Shown here one piece after another: positions 32,829 to 41,499 of a DNA stretch of 64,000 nucleotides. The notes below the pieces were generated by a model. It did no database searches. It had not been told where the DNA came from and was given only the letters and a program-made list of their open reading frames with translations. The translations under genes were made by a program, and so were the position numbers. Source of the DNA: an uncultured Halobacteriovorax sp. (GTDB lineage Bacteria; Bdellovibrionota; Bacteriovoracia; Bacteriovoracales; Bacteriovoracaceae); assembly GCA_913061265.1 (NCBI GenBank), contig CAJXVS010000007.1, positions 1 through 64,000 on the forward strand, written 5' to 3'. Each line of letters opens with the position of its first letter. Positions within the stretch are counted from its first letter, which is position 1.

Positions 32829-34310
32829 ATGTCGACAGGCCTTGGGGTTCGAAACCCAGAAGTTCCAAAAGAACAAAGTTCAATTAATCCTATTACCGGA
32901 CAAAAAGTAGTTAAGATGGGAGACCTTGAGTTTCCTCCTAGAAAAGTTTGGATGAAAACTTTTGGCTGCCAGATGAATTACCATGATTCGGAAAGAATCC
33001 TCTCACATCTAACAGATCTTAATTTCACAAAAGCTTCTAGTGTTGATGAAGCGGATATGGTTCTTTTTAATACCTGTGCTATTAGAGATCTTTCCAACAA
33101 TAAATTCTATTCACAGCTTGGTGAGATGAAGCATGCTAAGGCCAAGAAGGAAGATCTTGTTGTTGGTATTGGTGGCTGCGTTGCTCAGACTGAAGGGAAA
33201 GAGTTAGTTAAGAAATATAAGCACCTCGATTTTGCTTTCGGTACAGATGTTATCGATCAGATCAACGATATGGTTTTTAGAACTTATTCAGGTGATAACA
33301 AGTTCACGATCAACTCATGGGACCGTAGCGAGAACTTTAGTATAGAAACTAAGATCACGCATGGATCTCCTCAAGCTTTTGTAAATATCATCAAAGGCTG
33401 TAACAAATATTGCACCTACTGCATCGTTCCTTATACAAGAGGAAAAGAGAGAAGCCGCAAAAAAGCTGAGGTAGTTGAAGATGTGAGAAAGCTTGTTGAG
33501 TATCAAGGTATTCAAGAAGTCACTCTGCTTGGTCAGAACGTAAATAGCTATGGTCATGATAATGGAGAGACACTTTCAGAACTTATCATGGAGCTTGATC
33601 AGATTAATGGTTTAGAGATGATCCGTTATACGACTTCCCATCCTTATGATGTAAGTGATGAGTTAGTTCAGGTTCACGGCAGTGCTAAGAAGCTATCAAA
33701 TCATTTACACCTTCCTGTTCAGTCAGGTTCTGATGAAGTTCTAAAAAGAATGCATAGAGAGTACTCAATTGAGCACTACCTTGGACTTCTCGCAAAACTT
33801 AGAAAATCAAACCCAGAGATCGTTCTCTCAACTGATATCATCGCTGGATTTGTTAACGAGACTGACGAAGAACATAAAATGACTTTGGACTTCTTAGAAG
33901 AAGCTAAATATGACTTTATTTATTCTTATGCTTATTCCATGAGAAATAATACGAGAGCTTCAAAGATGGTGGATCTCCTCACTGATGATATCCGTGGCGA
34001 GAGGCTTCGCGAGATTCAAAAGCATCAACTAGGCATTCAAGCAAAGCTTCGTGAGAAGATGATTGGTAATAGCTACCGCATCTTAGTTGAAGGTTATGGA
34101 AACATGGGCGGCATCAAGAAGTGGAAGGGAAGGACTAATTGTAATCGTATTGTTCATTTCCTACCTGAAAATGATGAGCAGGACTTAACTTGGAACTGGG
34201 TAGATGCGAAGGTAACTTCGGCTACGGCCCTTTCTTGCCAAGGGGAAATGCTGAACAACTATGGTCGGAGATTGCCGGCACATAGCGAACGCGCACCTGG
34301 AATCAAGTAA
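32829..34310 (+). CDS. miaB: tRNA-2-methylthio-N6-dimethylallyladenosine synthase MiaB
   Basis: The protein has 493 residues. The N-terminal UPF0004 domain has the auxiliary 4Fe-4S cysteines C47 (TFGCQMN), C83 (NTCAIRD) and C117 (GGCVAQ). The radical-SAM motif C191-x3-C195-x2-C198 lies in GCNKYCTYCIVPYTRG, and a TRAM-like segment follows near the end. The enzyme adds a methylthio group to i6A37 of tRNAs reading UNN codons. Length is slightly greater than usual because of about 35 extra N-terminal residues before VWMKTFGCQMN. The ATG at 32829 has GGGAGA upstream. Confidence 0.95.
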   Translation: MSTGLGVRNPEVPKEQSSINPITGQKVVKMGDLEFPPRKVWMKTFGCQMNYHDSERILSHLTDLNFTKASSVDEADMVLFNTCAIRDLSNNKFYSQLGEMKHAKAKKEDLVVGIGGCVAQTEGKELVKKYKHLDFAFGTDVIDQINDMVFRTYSGDNKFTINSWDRSENFSIETKITHGSPQAFVNIIKGCNKYCTYCIVPYTRGKERSRKKAEVVEDVRKLVEYQGIQEVTLLGQNVNSYGHDNGETLSELIMELDQINGLEMIRYTTSHPYDVSDELVQVHGSAKKLSNHLHLPVQSGSDEVLKRMHREYSIEHYLGLLAKLRKSNPEIVLSTDIIAGFVNETDEEHKMTLDFLEEAKYDFIYSYAYSMRNNTRASKMVDLLTDDIRGERLREIQKHQLGIQAKLREKMIGNSYRILVEGYGNMGGIKKWKGRTNCNRIVHFLPENDEQDLTWNWVDAKVTSATALSCQGEMLNNYGRRLPAHSERAPGIK

Positions 34311-34386
34311 TTAGAGACGGATAGAATTGCCTGTCCTCACAATGATTACCTAAAACTTGGTAAAATTGATGAGGAAAGGCGGATTT

Positions 34387-35007
34387 ATGTCCAAATTGAA
34401 AACGATATTTTTTCTTACAATTCTTTTTATCAGTTCTAATTCCTATGCACTCATGGAAATGGGTGTGGATTATAGTTACTCTCGAAAGGTCTACGGATCA
34501 AATCGGGAGAACAATACTAAGTCCACAACTTACTCAGGATCTTGGGCCATCTACTTTTTAACCTTAACAGCTTTAGAATTAAGCTTTGGGCAAACCGAAG
34601 AGACAACTGTTGAGAAGAGTAGCATTGCTATTGATGGTTCAACCATTACGGTGACTGGATTTAAAACAATAGTTGATTCAAAAATGTTTGGTATTGGAAT
34701 AAAACAGGCGCTTGGACCAAAGAAGGCGCGCCTTAGGCCGGCTATTAGTATTGGCTATGCTAGACAGTTTGTAGAAGATAAAACATTTATTAATTATAGT
34801 GATAGCGCTTCAGGTATCTCTGGCTCTCTTCAAGATAGTGAATCTAGTGCCAGGTATGACTCTGTTCAGGCTTCATTCTCTCTTCAGTTTTTTCTAAGCC
34901 AGCGCTTTTCCTTAAAAGGATCTGTTCGTACTATCTTTCCTGCTTTTGATTTTGATAAGGCCTCCGATGATCTAAGATATTCAATTGGGTTGTCTTGGTT
35001 TCTATAA
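34387..35007 (+). CDS. Small outer-membrane beta-barrel protein
   Basis: With the ATG at 34387 the protein has 206 residues with a signal peptide ending near SYA-L. Alternating hydrophobic strands and the terminal YSIGLSWFL (C-terminal aromatic, then Leu) fit an eight-strand outer-membrane barrel. No specific family is recognised. The chosen start has GAGGAAAGG upstream, and the leader from here is a clean signal peptide; an earlier in-frame ATG at 34357 would add a charged stretch. The end overlaps the next gene by 13 bp. Confidence 0.65.
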   Translation: MSKLKTIFFLTILFISSNSYALMEMGVDYSYSRKVYGSNRENNTKSTTYSGSWAIYFLTLTALELSFGQTEETTVEKSSIAIDGSTITVTGFKTIVDSKMFGIGIKQALGPKKARLRPAISIGYARQFVEDKTFINYSDSASGISGSLQDSESSARYDSVQASFSLQFFLSQRFSLKGSVRTIFPAFDFDKASDDLRYSIGLSWFL

Positions 35008-36047
35008 AGCTCGCTTTCTTATGTCTTCTCCTTTTGAGTTCCTGTGCCAAGGTTGGTTATGTCTTCGAACAAGGTGTGGGGCAGTTCTCTTTACTCATGA
35101 GTGGAGTCGATAATGAGAAGATGCTTAAAGACCCCAAAGTAAAGGTTGAGCATAAAGAAAAGATTAAGAAAATTGTGAAATATAAGAAGTACTTCTACGA
35201 CTACTTTGAACAAGAGACTACGGATATTTATTCTGAGACGACGATCCTCAAAGATAAGGCCGTGACTTACCTCGTGATCTCATCTCCCTTTGATAAAATA
35301 GAAGCTTTAGAAGAATGTTTTATCTTTGCTGGATGTTTTCCTTACTTAGGGTTCTTTAAAGAGAATTCGGCGAAGGAGTTTGCAGAAGATCAAGAGAGTG
35401 ATGGGTTGGTCACCTATGTTAGGCCCGTTTATGCTTACTCAACTCTTGGAAACTTTGAAGACAATATCCTTTCTTCCTTTTTTTATTACGATGACGTCGG
35501 TTTGGCCGAACTTGTTTTTCATGAACTCTTTCACACCATCTTCTTTGCCAAAGACGAAGTGGACTTAAATGAGAACTTAGCCAACTATTTTGGACAGGAA
35601 ATGGTTATTGATTTCTTCAAGATGGATAAAGAACAACAGGAAAAAAGAAAAGCTTCAAGAGAATCGAGTTCTAACCTCAGCATGGAAGTTGTAAAACAGG
35701 CGAATCTCCTTCAAGAGCTTTATAAAACTAAAGCACCAAAGTCTAAAGCAGACTCAGAAAGCATTCTTAAAGAGTTCTTAGAGGTTAACTTTAAGCCTTC
35801 AGTTAAAAAGAAGTGTCTAGAACTTGGGATTGAGCTTGCGAGATGCTTTCCTTTGAAGAGGAAGTGGAACAATGCCTCCTTAGCGGCATTTCTGACTTAC
35901 GAGAAGAGTATGGATAAGATTCATAGCATTCGAGACTCAAAGGGACTTTCACTTAAGGACTTTTTTGGCTATATAGAAAAAGAATATAATTCTTATAAGG
36001 ATTCAAGCAGCAAGGACAGCTTTGAGGTTTGGTTTCTGAATAAATAA
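34995..36047 (+). CDS. Zinc aminopeptidase-like lipoprotein (DUF2265/COG4324 type)
   Basis: The protein has 350 residues from a TTG start that overlaps the previous gene. Lipobox LSSC is at about residue 17. The zinc motif is HELFH (H176, E177, H180) and is followed by VDLNENLANYFG, whose Glu is the likely third zinc ligand. This is the arrangement of the putative aminopeptidase family DUF2265. It would act on peptides at the outer membrane or in the periplasm. Peptide specificity is unknown. The overlap with the barrel gene implies coupled translation. Confidence 0.75.
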   Translation: MVSIKLAFLCLLLLSSCAKVGYVFEQGVGQFSLLMSGVDNEKMLKDPKVKVEHKEKIKKIVKYKKYFYDYFEQETTDIYSETTILKDKAVTYLVISSPFDKIEALEECFIFAGCFPYLGFFKENSAKEFAEDQESDGLVTYVRPVYAYSTLGNFEDNILSSFFYYDDVGLAELVFHELFHTIFFAKDEVDLNENLANYFGQEMVIDFFKMDKEQQEKRKASRESSSNLSMEVVKQANLLQELYKTKAPKSKADSESILKEFLEVNFKPSVKKKCLELGIELARCFPLKRKWNNASLAAFLTYEKSMDKIHSIRDSKGLSLKDFFGYIEKEYNSYKDSSSKDSFEVWFLNK

Positions 36048-36062
36048 TATTAGGCGGGCCAA

Positions 36063-37022
36063 ATGAGGCATATTCTTTTTATCGATCCACTTGAAAAATT
36101 AACCATCAAAAAAGATTCAACACTCTTTTTCGCCCATGCTTTAAAAGAGCAAGGCCATGAAGTGTTTATGCTCTTTGAGAAAGACTTTCATTTTATCAAC
36201 AGAGGGAAGGCTGAGCTTAGCTGTTACCCTTTTGAAAGCTCGATGGTGAAAGATAGTTACTATATTAAAGAATTTAAGTTAGGCGGCGCCCTACGGCTTG
36301 ATATCAGCAAGAATGATATTCTTCATATGCGCTTAGATCCACCTTTTGATACTCGTTATTTAAGATATCTATGGATGTTAAAAGCTATGCGGACTGCTAT
36401 TGGAGTTCAGGTTCTTAATAATCCTGATGGAATCTTGCTTTATAACGAAAAACTAGCCGCTTTAGAGAAGCCTTCAAGCTTAGAAACTTTTGTTGGAAGC
36501 GGAGCTAATGACTTCGTTAAATTTGTAGAACGCTTAAAGAGTCAGAATATAACGTCAGCCATTCTAAAACCACTCGACCTATATCAAGGCATAGGTGTAG
36601 AAAAAATTGAGCTTAAAACGGATATAAACGACTTAAAAGAACATTTTTTAAAACGAGCTAATGAATTTCAAGGACCAGTTATTATTCAACCCTTCGATGA
36701 AAAAGTTCTTGAAGGGGAAATCAGAAGTATCTTTTTTAAAGGTGTTGAAATTGGATCAATTGTTAAAGTGCCACCAAAGGGGAGTTTCTTAGCGAATATC
36801 GCCCAAGGAGCAACCTATTCTGTGGCCGAATTAAATGCCGTTCAAAAGAAGAACTGCGCTGTTCTTTGTGAAGAGTTAAGTCTTGTAGGAGCCGATTGGC
36901 TCGCTTTTGATATCTTAGGTGATAATATTTCTGAAGTGAACGTTACCTGTCCTGGACTCTTAGTTGAAGTATCAGATGCTATGAAAAAGAACTTGGCCCA
37001 GGAAATCCTAAGCCTTATGTAG
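36063..37022 (+). CDS. gshB: Glutathione synthetase (ATP-grasp)
   Basis: The protein has 319 residues, the normal length. GshB signatures are MRLDPPFDTRYL, KPLDLYQGIGV (usual KPLDGMGG), EGEIRSIFFKG (usual GDKR), LANIAQGATY (usual RGNLAAGG) and SEVNVTCPG (usual EINVTSPTG). It joins gamma-glutamylcysteine and glycine. Several normally invariant Gly and Arg positions are changed, so activity may be altered. No gshA is in the window. It follows the lipoprotein gene by 15 bp with a weak GGCGGG site. Confidence 0.82.
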   Translation: MRHILFIDPLEKLTIKKDSTLFFAHALKEQGHEVFMLFEKDFHFINRGKAELSCYPFESSMVKDSYYIKEFKLGGALRLDISKNDILHMRLDPPFDTRYLRYLWMLKAMRTAIGVQVLNNPDGILLYNEKLAALEKPSSLETFVGSGANDFVKFVERLKSQNITSAILKPLDLYQGIGVEKIELKTDINDLKEHFLKRANEFQGPVIIQPFDEKVLEGEIRSIFFKGVEIGSIVKVPPKGSFLANIAQGATYSVAELNAVQKKNCAVLCEELSLVGADWLAFDILGDNISEVNVTCPGLLVEVSDAMKKNLAQEILSLM

Positions 37023-37028
37023 TTGAAA

Positions 37029-37904
37029 TTAGTTGGTTCTTTCCCCAACAATGTCTTTTGTTCCATCTGTTGCGAACTGAAGTTCTACGCCAACACATTC
37101 TGTTGTCCAAACTTTTGCCCATGGACAAGATCCAGGAACATCACAATAGTTTTGAGTTTCATATTCGTAACAAGAATAATCCCATTCGATATTTAAAACT
37201 TCGATGACAAGTGGAGCTGAAGATCCTTGAGGTACTGGAAATTCGTGAACTCTTGAAGCTTTATTCAAAGGAACACCATCACCTTGACCGTTATTATCTA
37301 GATCAACACTACCAAAAGTAAAAATATAGCCGCTCGATAGATCAGCTCTTCTGACTCTCACTGTAACTTTTAGTTTTTGATAAGGTCTTGGAGTATAAGC
37401 ACAACTTTGACCTGTTCTCGTATCGGTAGCACCTTGTTGAATCGCTCTTGGAACAACTCGAATATTCATTCTTTGATCTGTAAAGAAAACAGACTGCGGA
37501 ATACTAGGTGAAAGATCTGTTTGCGAAGACCATTGAACAACACCGGTACCTGTTCCGTGAGCAATGATCAGTGGATCATTCACTTTGTAGTACTCAATTG
37601 TTTGAGCAGGAGTTGCATCAGCGTAACCCGCTTCATTACCAGTTCCGTAACCAACGCCGCCGCCTTCCATTCCTGAATTAGCACCACACTGATTACTTTG
37701 ATAAGGGTCAGGGTGAGTAACAATGGGGTCCGCAGCTGGTGGTGTAGGATAACCAGGCAAAGTGCCAGTTCCAGTACCAGTTCCAAACGGATTGTTGGTC
37801 GCCGTAGTAGTGGCCTTTGATACCTTGTTCGTTTTCGGGGCACAGCCCGAAATTGAAAGGGATAGACCAATAAAAATAATCGTTAAAAAGGGAAGCCTTT
37901 TCAT
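37029..37904 (-). CDS. Gly/Thr/Pro-rich lipoprotein, unknown function
   Basis: The protein has 291 residues. The signal peptide ends in lipobox ISGC (Cys21). A low-complexity linker (GTGTGTG, PGYPTPP) covers about residues 40-70, and the C-terminal 150 residues form a beta-type domain with four to six cysteines (CYEYETQNYCDVPGSC). I do not recognise the domain. AGGAG stands before the ATG. A near-consensus sigma-28 promoter lies upstream, so expression may be linked to motility. Confidence 0.65.
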   Translation of the reverse strand: MKRLPFLTIIFIGLSLSISGCAPKTNKVSKATTTATNNPFGTGTGTGTLPGYPTPPAADPIVTHPDPYQSNQCGANSGMEGGGVGYGTGNEAGYADATPAQTIEYYKVNDPLIIAHGTGTGVVQWSSQTDLSPSIPQSVFFTDQRMNIRVVPRAIQQGATDTRTGQSCAYTPRPYQKLKVTVRVRRADLSSGYIFTFGSVDLDNNGQGDGVPLNKASRVHEFPVPQGSSAPLVIEVLNIEWDYSCYEYETQNYCDVPGSCPWAKVWTTECVGVELQFATDGTKDIVGERTN

Positions 37905-37927
37905 TTCAAACTCCTGTTCTTCAATAC

Positions 37928-37955
37928 TTATCGGCCTGTTCTTAAAAAATCTTTA
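37928..37955 (-). promoter_or_regulatory. Sigma-28 (FliA)-like promoter, strong match
   Basis: The minus strand reads TAAAGATT, 12 bp, GCCGATAA. The -10 box is a full match to the FliA consensus and the -35 matches 7 of 8. The spacer is 12 bp instead of the usual 11. The start codon is 23 bp downstream of the -10, which leaves room for a leader containing AGGAG. Confidence 0.6.
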
Positions 37956-38042
37956 GCTATAGGGAACTAAAAAACTCACCTATAACCGCTCGAAATCCTT
38001 GGGTTCTTGCCAGTACAAGGAAGGAAGGGATAAAATAAGAGC

Positions 38043-38525
38043 ATGAAACTCAGGGATATAGAGATCTATTTAAACCGCCAGCAAGCCGACTTTTTTCAGT
38101 TTGCAATGTGCTTAAGCGCCGATGAAGATATCAGCGAAAAGATCATCATCGACTCAGAATTCCTTCTTTTATCTGAACAAAGAGATGAAATTTCTCTTCA
38201 GCTTGGATCAAATCAAGATAACGCTGGAGCATTTCTTCGTTATTGCAGGCGTTTTATCTTTAGCTCTGTTTTTAGAATCGCTAGAAAAAATAATCTTTAC
38301 CAAAAGCCGTACGCGAAAAGAACTGAGGAGAGTGCCTATTGGACTCTTCCTATGGAGCAACGAGCGGTCTTATGCTTAAGACATAAATTAAAACTTAATA
38401 AAGATGAAATAACTGAAATCCTAAGTTTAACGGGGACTGAGTACTTCAACCTTTTAAACTTGGCCAGAGAGTCTATCTTAAAAACAGCTGGATCTAGGGA
38501 ACATGATCTAAGGGAAACTTTTTAA
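38043..38525 (+). CDS. ECF-sigma-like protein, divergent
   Basis: The protein has 160 residues. The C-terminal half, TLPMEQRAVLCLRHKLKLNKDEI-to-SIL, has the sigma region-4 pattern (LP-x-x-QR-x-V-L-x-L, then EI-x-x-IL and a recognition-helix-like segment). Region 2 is poorly conserved (FLRYCRRFIFSSVFRIARKNN). It is followed without a gap by a ZAS anti-sigma-like gene, which supports the sigma call. Target promoters unknown. Confidence 0.6.
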   Translation: MKLRDIEIYLNRQQADFFQFAMCLSADEDISEKIIIDSEFLLLSEQRDEISLQLGSNQDNAGAFLRYCRRFIFSSVFRIARKNNLYQKPYAKRTEESAYWTLPMEQRAVLCLRHKLKLNKDEITEILSLTGTEYFNLLNLARESILKTAGSREHDLRETF

Positions 38526-38990
38526 ATGGAGCAACCTGACTCAGTTTATCTTTATTCAAAAGATCAAAAACCACTTTATGATAATGTTTTAAAAGAACTT
38601 GAATCTAAAAGTTGTCCTCATACTCATACTGTTTACGCTTTAATGGATGTAGAGGAAGCAGATATTCCAAAAAATATGGCCGACCATGTTTCAAGGTGTA
38701 AAGAATGCCAAAAAACAGTCTTACTTAATCAGGCTATCATGGGAAGGATCAATCAATTACTTCCTGAGTTTCAATCTCTGACACCAAAGGTGTTGGCAAA
38801 GAATAGTCAGAATCTTCTTAGGAGAAGTGAGTTTTCCGGAAGGGTCAAAGCTAAGAAAATGGGACTAGGGGTCTTAAAAGAAAGTAGAGCTTCTCTTCTA
38901 GACGTCTTTTCTGTTCTTTTAAGTGTAAAGATGGGTCTTACTTATCTAGTGGCTACTTTGATGGCACTTTTACTGAACTGGGTTCTCTAG
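38526..38990 (+). CDS. Membrane-bound zinc-finger anti-sigma-factor-like protein
   Basis: The protein has 154 residues. The ZAS motif H54-x3-C58-x2-C61 (DHVSRCKEC) is typical of anti-sigma factors. The C-terminal hydrophobic segment (about residues 128-152) is one membrane helix, which places the zinc domain in the cytoplasm. Its ATG follows directly after the TAA of the sigma-like gene, a translationally coupled pair. The signal sensed is unknown. Confidence 0.65.
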   Translation: MEQPDSVYLYSKDQKPLYDNVLKELESKSCPHTHTVYALMDVEEADIPKNMADHVSRCKECQKTVLLNQAIMGRINQLLPEFQSLTPKVLAKNSQNLLRRSEFSGRVKAKKMGLGVLKESRASLLDVFSVLLSVKMGLTYLVATLMALLLNWVL

Positions 38991-39934
38991 TTAATATTTA
39001 ATTGATAATAAATAGTGAATTGACCCTTTTTTGAAAGCAGGTCTTTTGGTGGGTTAGGAAGTTTTCTAATATCAGTTAAAGTATCTTCAAATAACTTATG
39101 AATATCATCACTATGTGAAGACCTTAAGATCTTTATACTAACGATATGTCCCTCGGCATCGAAAATAACCCGGGCGGTAAGCCTATGGAGGTCATTTTCA
39201 ATAGTTGGTTTCACTGATGGCCTGTTTAATAAAACTTGCCGATAAGTTTTCAAAAAAGATCCTACATAACTTTGGAAGGTTCTTTTTTGAAAGCTATAAA
39301 AGATCTTCTCCATTGAATTTAATTCATCTTGGGAGATTCCCTCTGGAGGTTCAAGCTGCATATTGAAACCAGTCTTGCGAAGAATGGTAGCGTTGTCTGG
39401 AGAGTTGGCCAATTGTTTAAGAACATCCATTTGAAGTTCTCTTCTATTTTGTCGGCTCACTTCTTTGTTCGTTGTTATTTCTAGATTCGTTTTCTTCTCA
39501 GCTTCTTTTAAAGGTTTTACCGGTTGAATTATTTTTGCCGCTTCAATCTTTTCTGAATTTACTCTTAAAGAATTTAAAGAAATCTCTTTTTTACCTACTT
39601 TTGTCTGAGTGGGCTTAGGTTTTGTGCTTGGCCTGATTTGGATAACTGGTTTGGTTTTTGGTGCAGGTTCCGCTGTATTTTCTTTTTTTATGGGTACAGA
39701 AAAGTTTTTTTTCCCATTCTTGATCCCAACAGTCCGGTACTTTTTAAGGTCTTCTCGGGAGATACTTTTGATTTTTATGGGTTTGTTCTTCTCTATAAAG
39801 GAGGTCTTAGGCTTTGAGAAAATATTTTTAGGGAGAAATTCCAATAACTTAAGAGACAGTAGGTGAAGAATCAAACTTGCGACTATGGGGAGGATTAATT
39901 TGTTTTGATTCAATTGTGTTGGCATAAACCTCAA
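38987..39934 (-). CDS. TonB-like energy-transducer or periplasm-spanning protein
   Basis: The protein has 315 residues. One N-terminal helix (about 13-33) is followed by a Lys/Pro-rich stretch (KTKPVIQIRPSTKPKPTQTK) and a C-terminal TonB-like domain (LTARVIFDAEGHIVSIKILRSS to QFTIYYQLNI). TonB couples inner-membrane proton force to outer-membrane receptors. No ExbB or ExbD is nearby, so it may be an accessory or structural paralogue. The end overlaps the anti-sigma gene by 4 bp, convergently. Confidence 0.7.
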   Translation of the reverse strand: MRFMPTQLNQNKLILPIVASLILHLLSLKLLEFLPKNIFSKPKTSFIEKNKPIKIKSISREDLKKYRTVGIKNGKKNFSVPIKKENTAEPAPKTKPVIQIRPSTKPKPTQTKVGKKEISLNSLRVNSEKIEAAKIIQPVKPLKEAEKKTNLEITTNKEVSRQNRRELQMDVLKQLANSPDNATILRKTGFNMQLEPPEGISQDELNSMEKIFYSFQKRTFQSYVGSFLKTYRQVLLNRPSVKPTIENDLHRLTARVIFDAEGHIVSIKILRSSHSDDIHKLFEDTLTDIRKLPNPPKDLLSKKGQFTIYYQLNIN

Positions 39935-40065
39935 ATACGTCCCTGCGTCATCTACTAGGGGGTTTTTTCCTATTCTTGACTATTATGTTGCGTCTTGTAA
40001 AGATTAATATAGGGGGCTTTTGTTCCCCATATTACAATGATTGTAATGAGAGAAGGCTATTAACC

Positions 40066-41499
40066 ATGAAGGTGAATCCTGTGAATTTTTTTAAAAACAA
40101 AAAGGCCTTAGCGGGCATGTTATGTGTCGGTCTACTTGTGACTGCTTCATTCTTTATTCAAAACTTAAGTAATCGAATCAGACAGATTACAGTTTTAGGA
40201 GAAGGGGTTCAGACATGTTACCAAAGAATTCATCAGTCCTATACCGCAAGAGTCTTAGGCGATCTTTCAGCTCCATACTTAGAACAAAGCTTTTTAACTT
40301 CAACTGGTGATTGCCTCGCAGATACGATGTCTTTTTACGAAGCTAATCTTGATGGCTTTTTAACTGGCGGAGTTACGCTCTTAAATGAAGTGAATTCTCT
40401 TACAGATGACTTTCACAATAAGCTTGGTGGACTTGAAGGGAATCCTGAAAATATTGTCGCCTCTGTTCTTGGAAGGCGATTTGAAAAACTTGAAACAAGA
40501 AAAGATGATTTCCTAGAGAAGCTTGAAGCCGTAAGCGGAAAAGCGATGGCGAGTTACTCATCGTTAAAATGGTCTTTCTTTTTATTAATTGGATTAGTTA
40601 GTTTCTTCTTCTTAGGAGAGCTTTGGAATTCATGGAACCTTTTACAGGCCAACAATGAACTAGAAGTTCAAGCTGAAGATATGCTTCAAGACCCTGGAGC
40701 TAGTGCTCAGAATGTCGAAGCACTTATCACTTCTGCTCTTGAGTTAAACGGACTCCCAAAGACGGCCCTCTTAGTTAATGGAAGTGCTCGCATAGAGAAT
40801 GAAGTCTTACCAACTGAAAAATTAAGAAATGATGTGGCCGGAAAGGCCATTCCAGTAATAGGTCAAAATAAAGAAGCTATCAACGCTCAGATTGACGCTA
40901 TCTGGAACCAACCGGCTCAGCCAGGACTTCCTAAGGGAGCCCCTCAAGTCGCCACTAACGAGCCTGATTCAGTCTCTCTTGATGATATTCTTTCAAGTAC
41001 GTTAGAGCTTCTGAGCAGTCGTTTTGTGACCTCTGCTATCACTGTTGATATGAATATCTCTGAAGAGTTAAAAGTCTACGGAGAAGAAGAGGAGATCCAG
41101 CAAGTGATCTATCTTCTTTTGAATCAAAATATTAGAAGCTGTGAAGGTCTCGACTCTGGAACTAGAGCGCATCTTTCACTGAATGCTAAGATCCTAGGAA
41201 ATAGTACCTTCTTAAGCCTCTTTGACTCAGGAAAAGGATTTTCAAAAGAGTTCTTAGACTTCAATAGAGGACTAACTTCAGCTTGTCCTGATGAGTATAA
41301 AGATCTTCTTATTGTTAAAGAATTTGCGAAGTCCTTAAAAGCAGACCTAACTTTTGAGAACTTACTTGGTAGTGATGGGAATATCGCTGGTGGGAAGACT
41401 CAGATTGCCTTTAGAGCCCCTGGATTAGCTCTTCCAAAGAAGAGGCTTATCTCTTTGAGAAAGGGTAAGAAAAGAGACCTAGAAGCTTCTTTTTCTTAA
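40066..41499 (+). CDS. Histidine-kinase-like membrane protein lacking a phospho-histidine domain
   Basis: With the ATG at 40066 the protein has 477 residues. Two helices (about 14-32 and 171-190) enclose a periplasmic region of about 135 residues. The C-terminal domain resembles HATPase_c: EEEEIQQVIYLLLNQN (N box), SLFDSGKGFSKEF (DxGxGF, G1 box) and a late LIVKEFAKSL. No H box is visible, the GLGL glycine box is replaced by YKDLLIV, and there is no receiver. It is probably a pseudo-kinase or divergent sensor. The chosen start has AGAAGG upstream and gives the first helix directly; a longer start at 39976 is less likely. Confidence 0.6.
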   Translation: MKVNPVNFFKNKKALAGMLCVGLLVTASFFIQNLSNRIRQITVLGEGVQTCYQRIHQSYTARVLGDLSAPYLEQSFLTSTGDCLADTMSFYEANLDGFLTGGVTLLNEVNSLTDDFHNKLGGLEGNPENIVASVLGRRFEKLETRKDDFLEKLEAVSGKAMASYSSLKWSFFLLIGLVSFFFLGELWNSWNLLQANNELEVQAEDMLQDPGASAQNVEALITSALELNGLPKTALLVNGSARIENEVLPTEKLRNDVAGKAIPVIGQNKEAINAQIDAIWNQPAQPGLPKGAPQVATNEPDSVSLDDILSSTLELLSSRFVTSAITVDMNISEELKVYGEEEEIQQVIYLLLNQNIRSCEGLDSGTRAHLSLNAKILGNSTFLSLFDSGKGFSKEFLDFNRGLTSACPDEYKDLLIVKEFAKSLKADLTFENLLGSDGNIAGGKTQIAFRAPGLALPKKRLISLRKGKKRDLEASFS

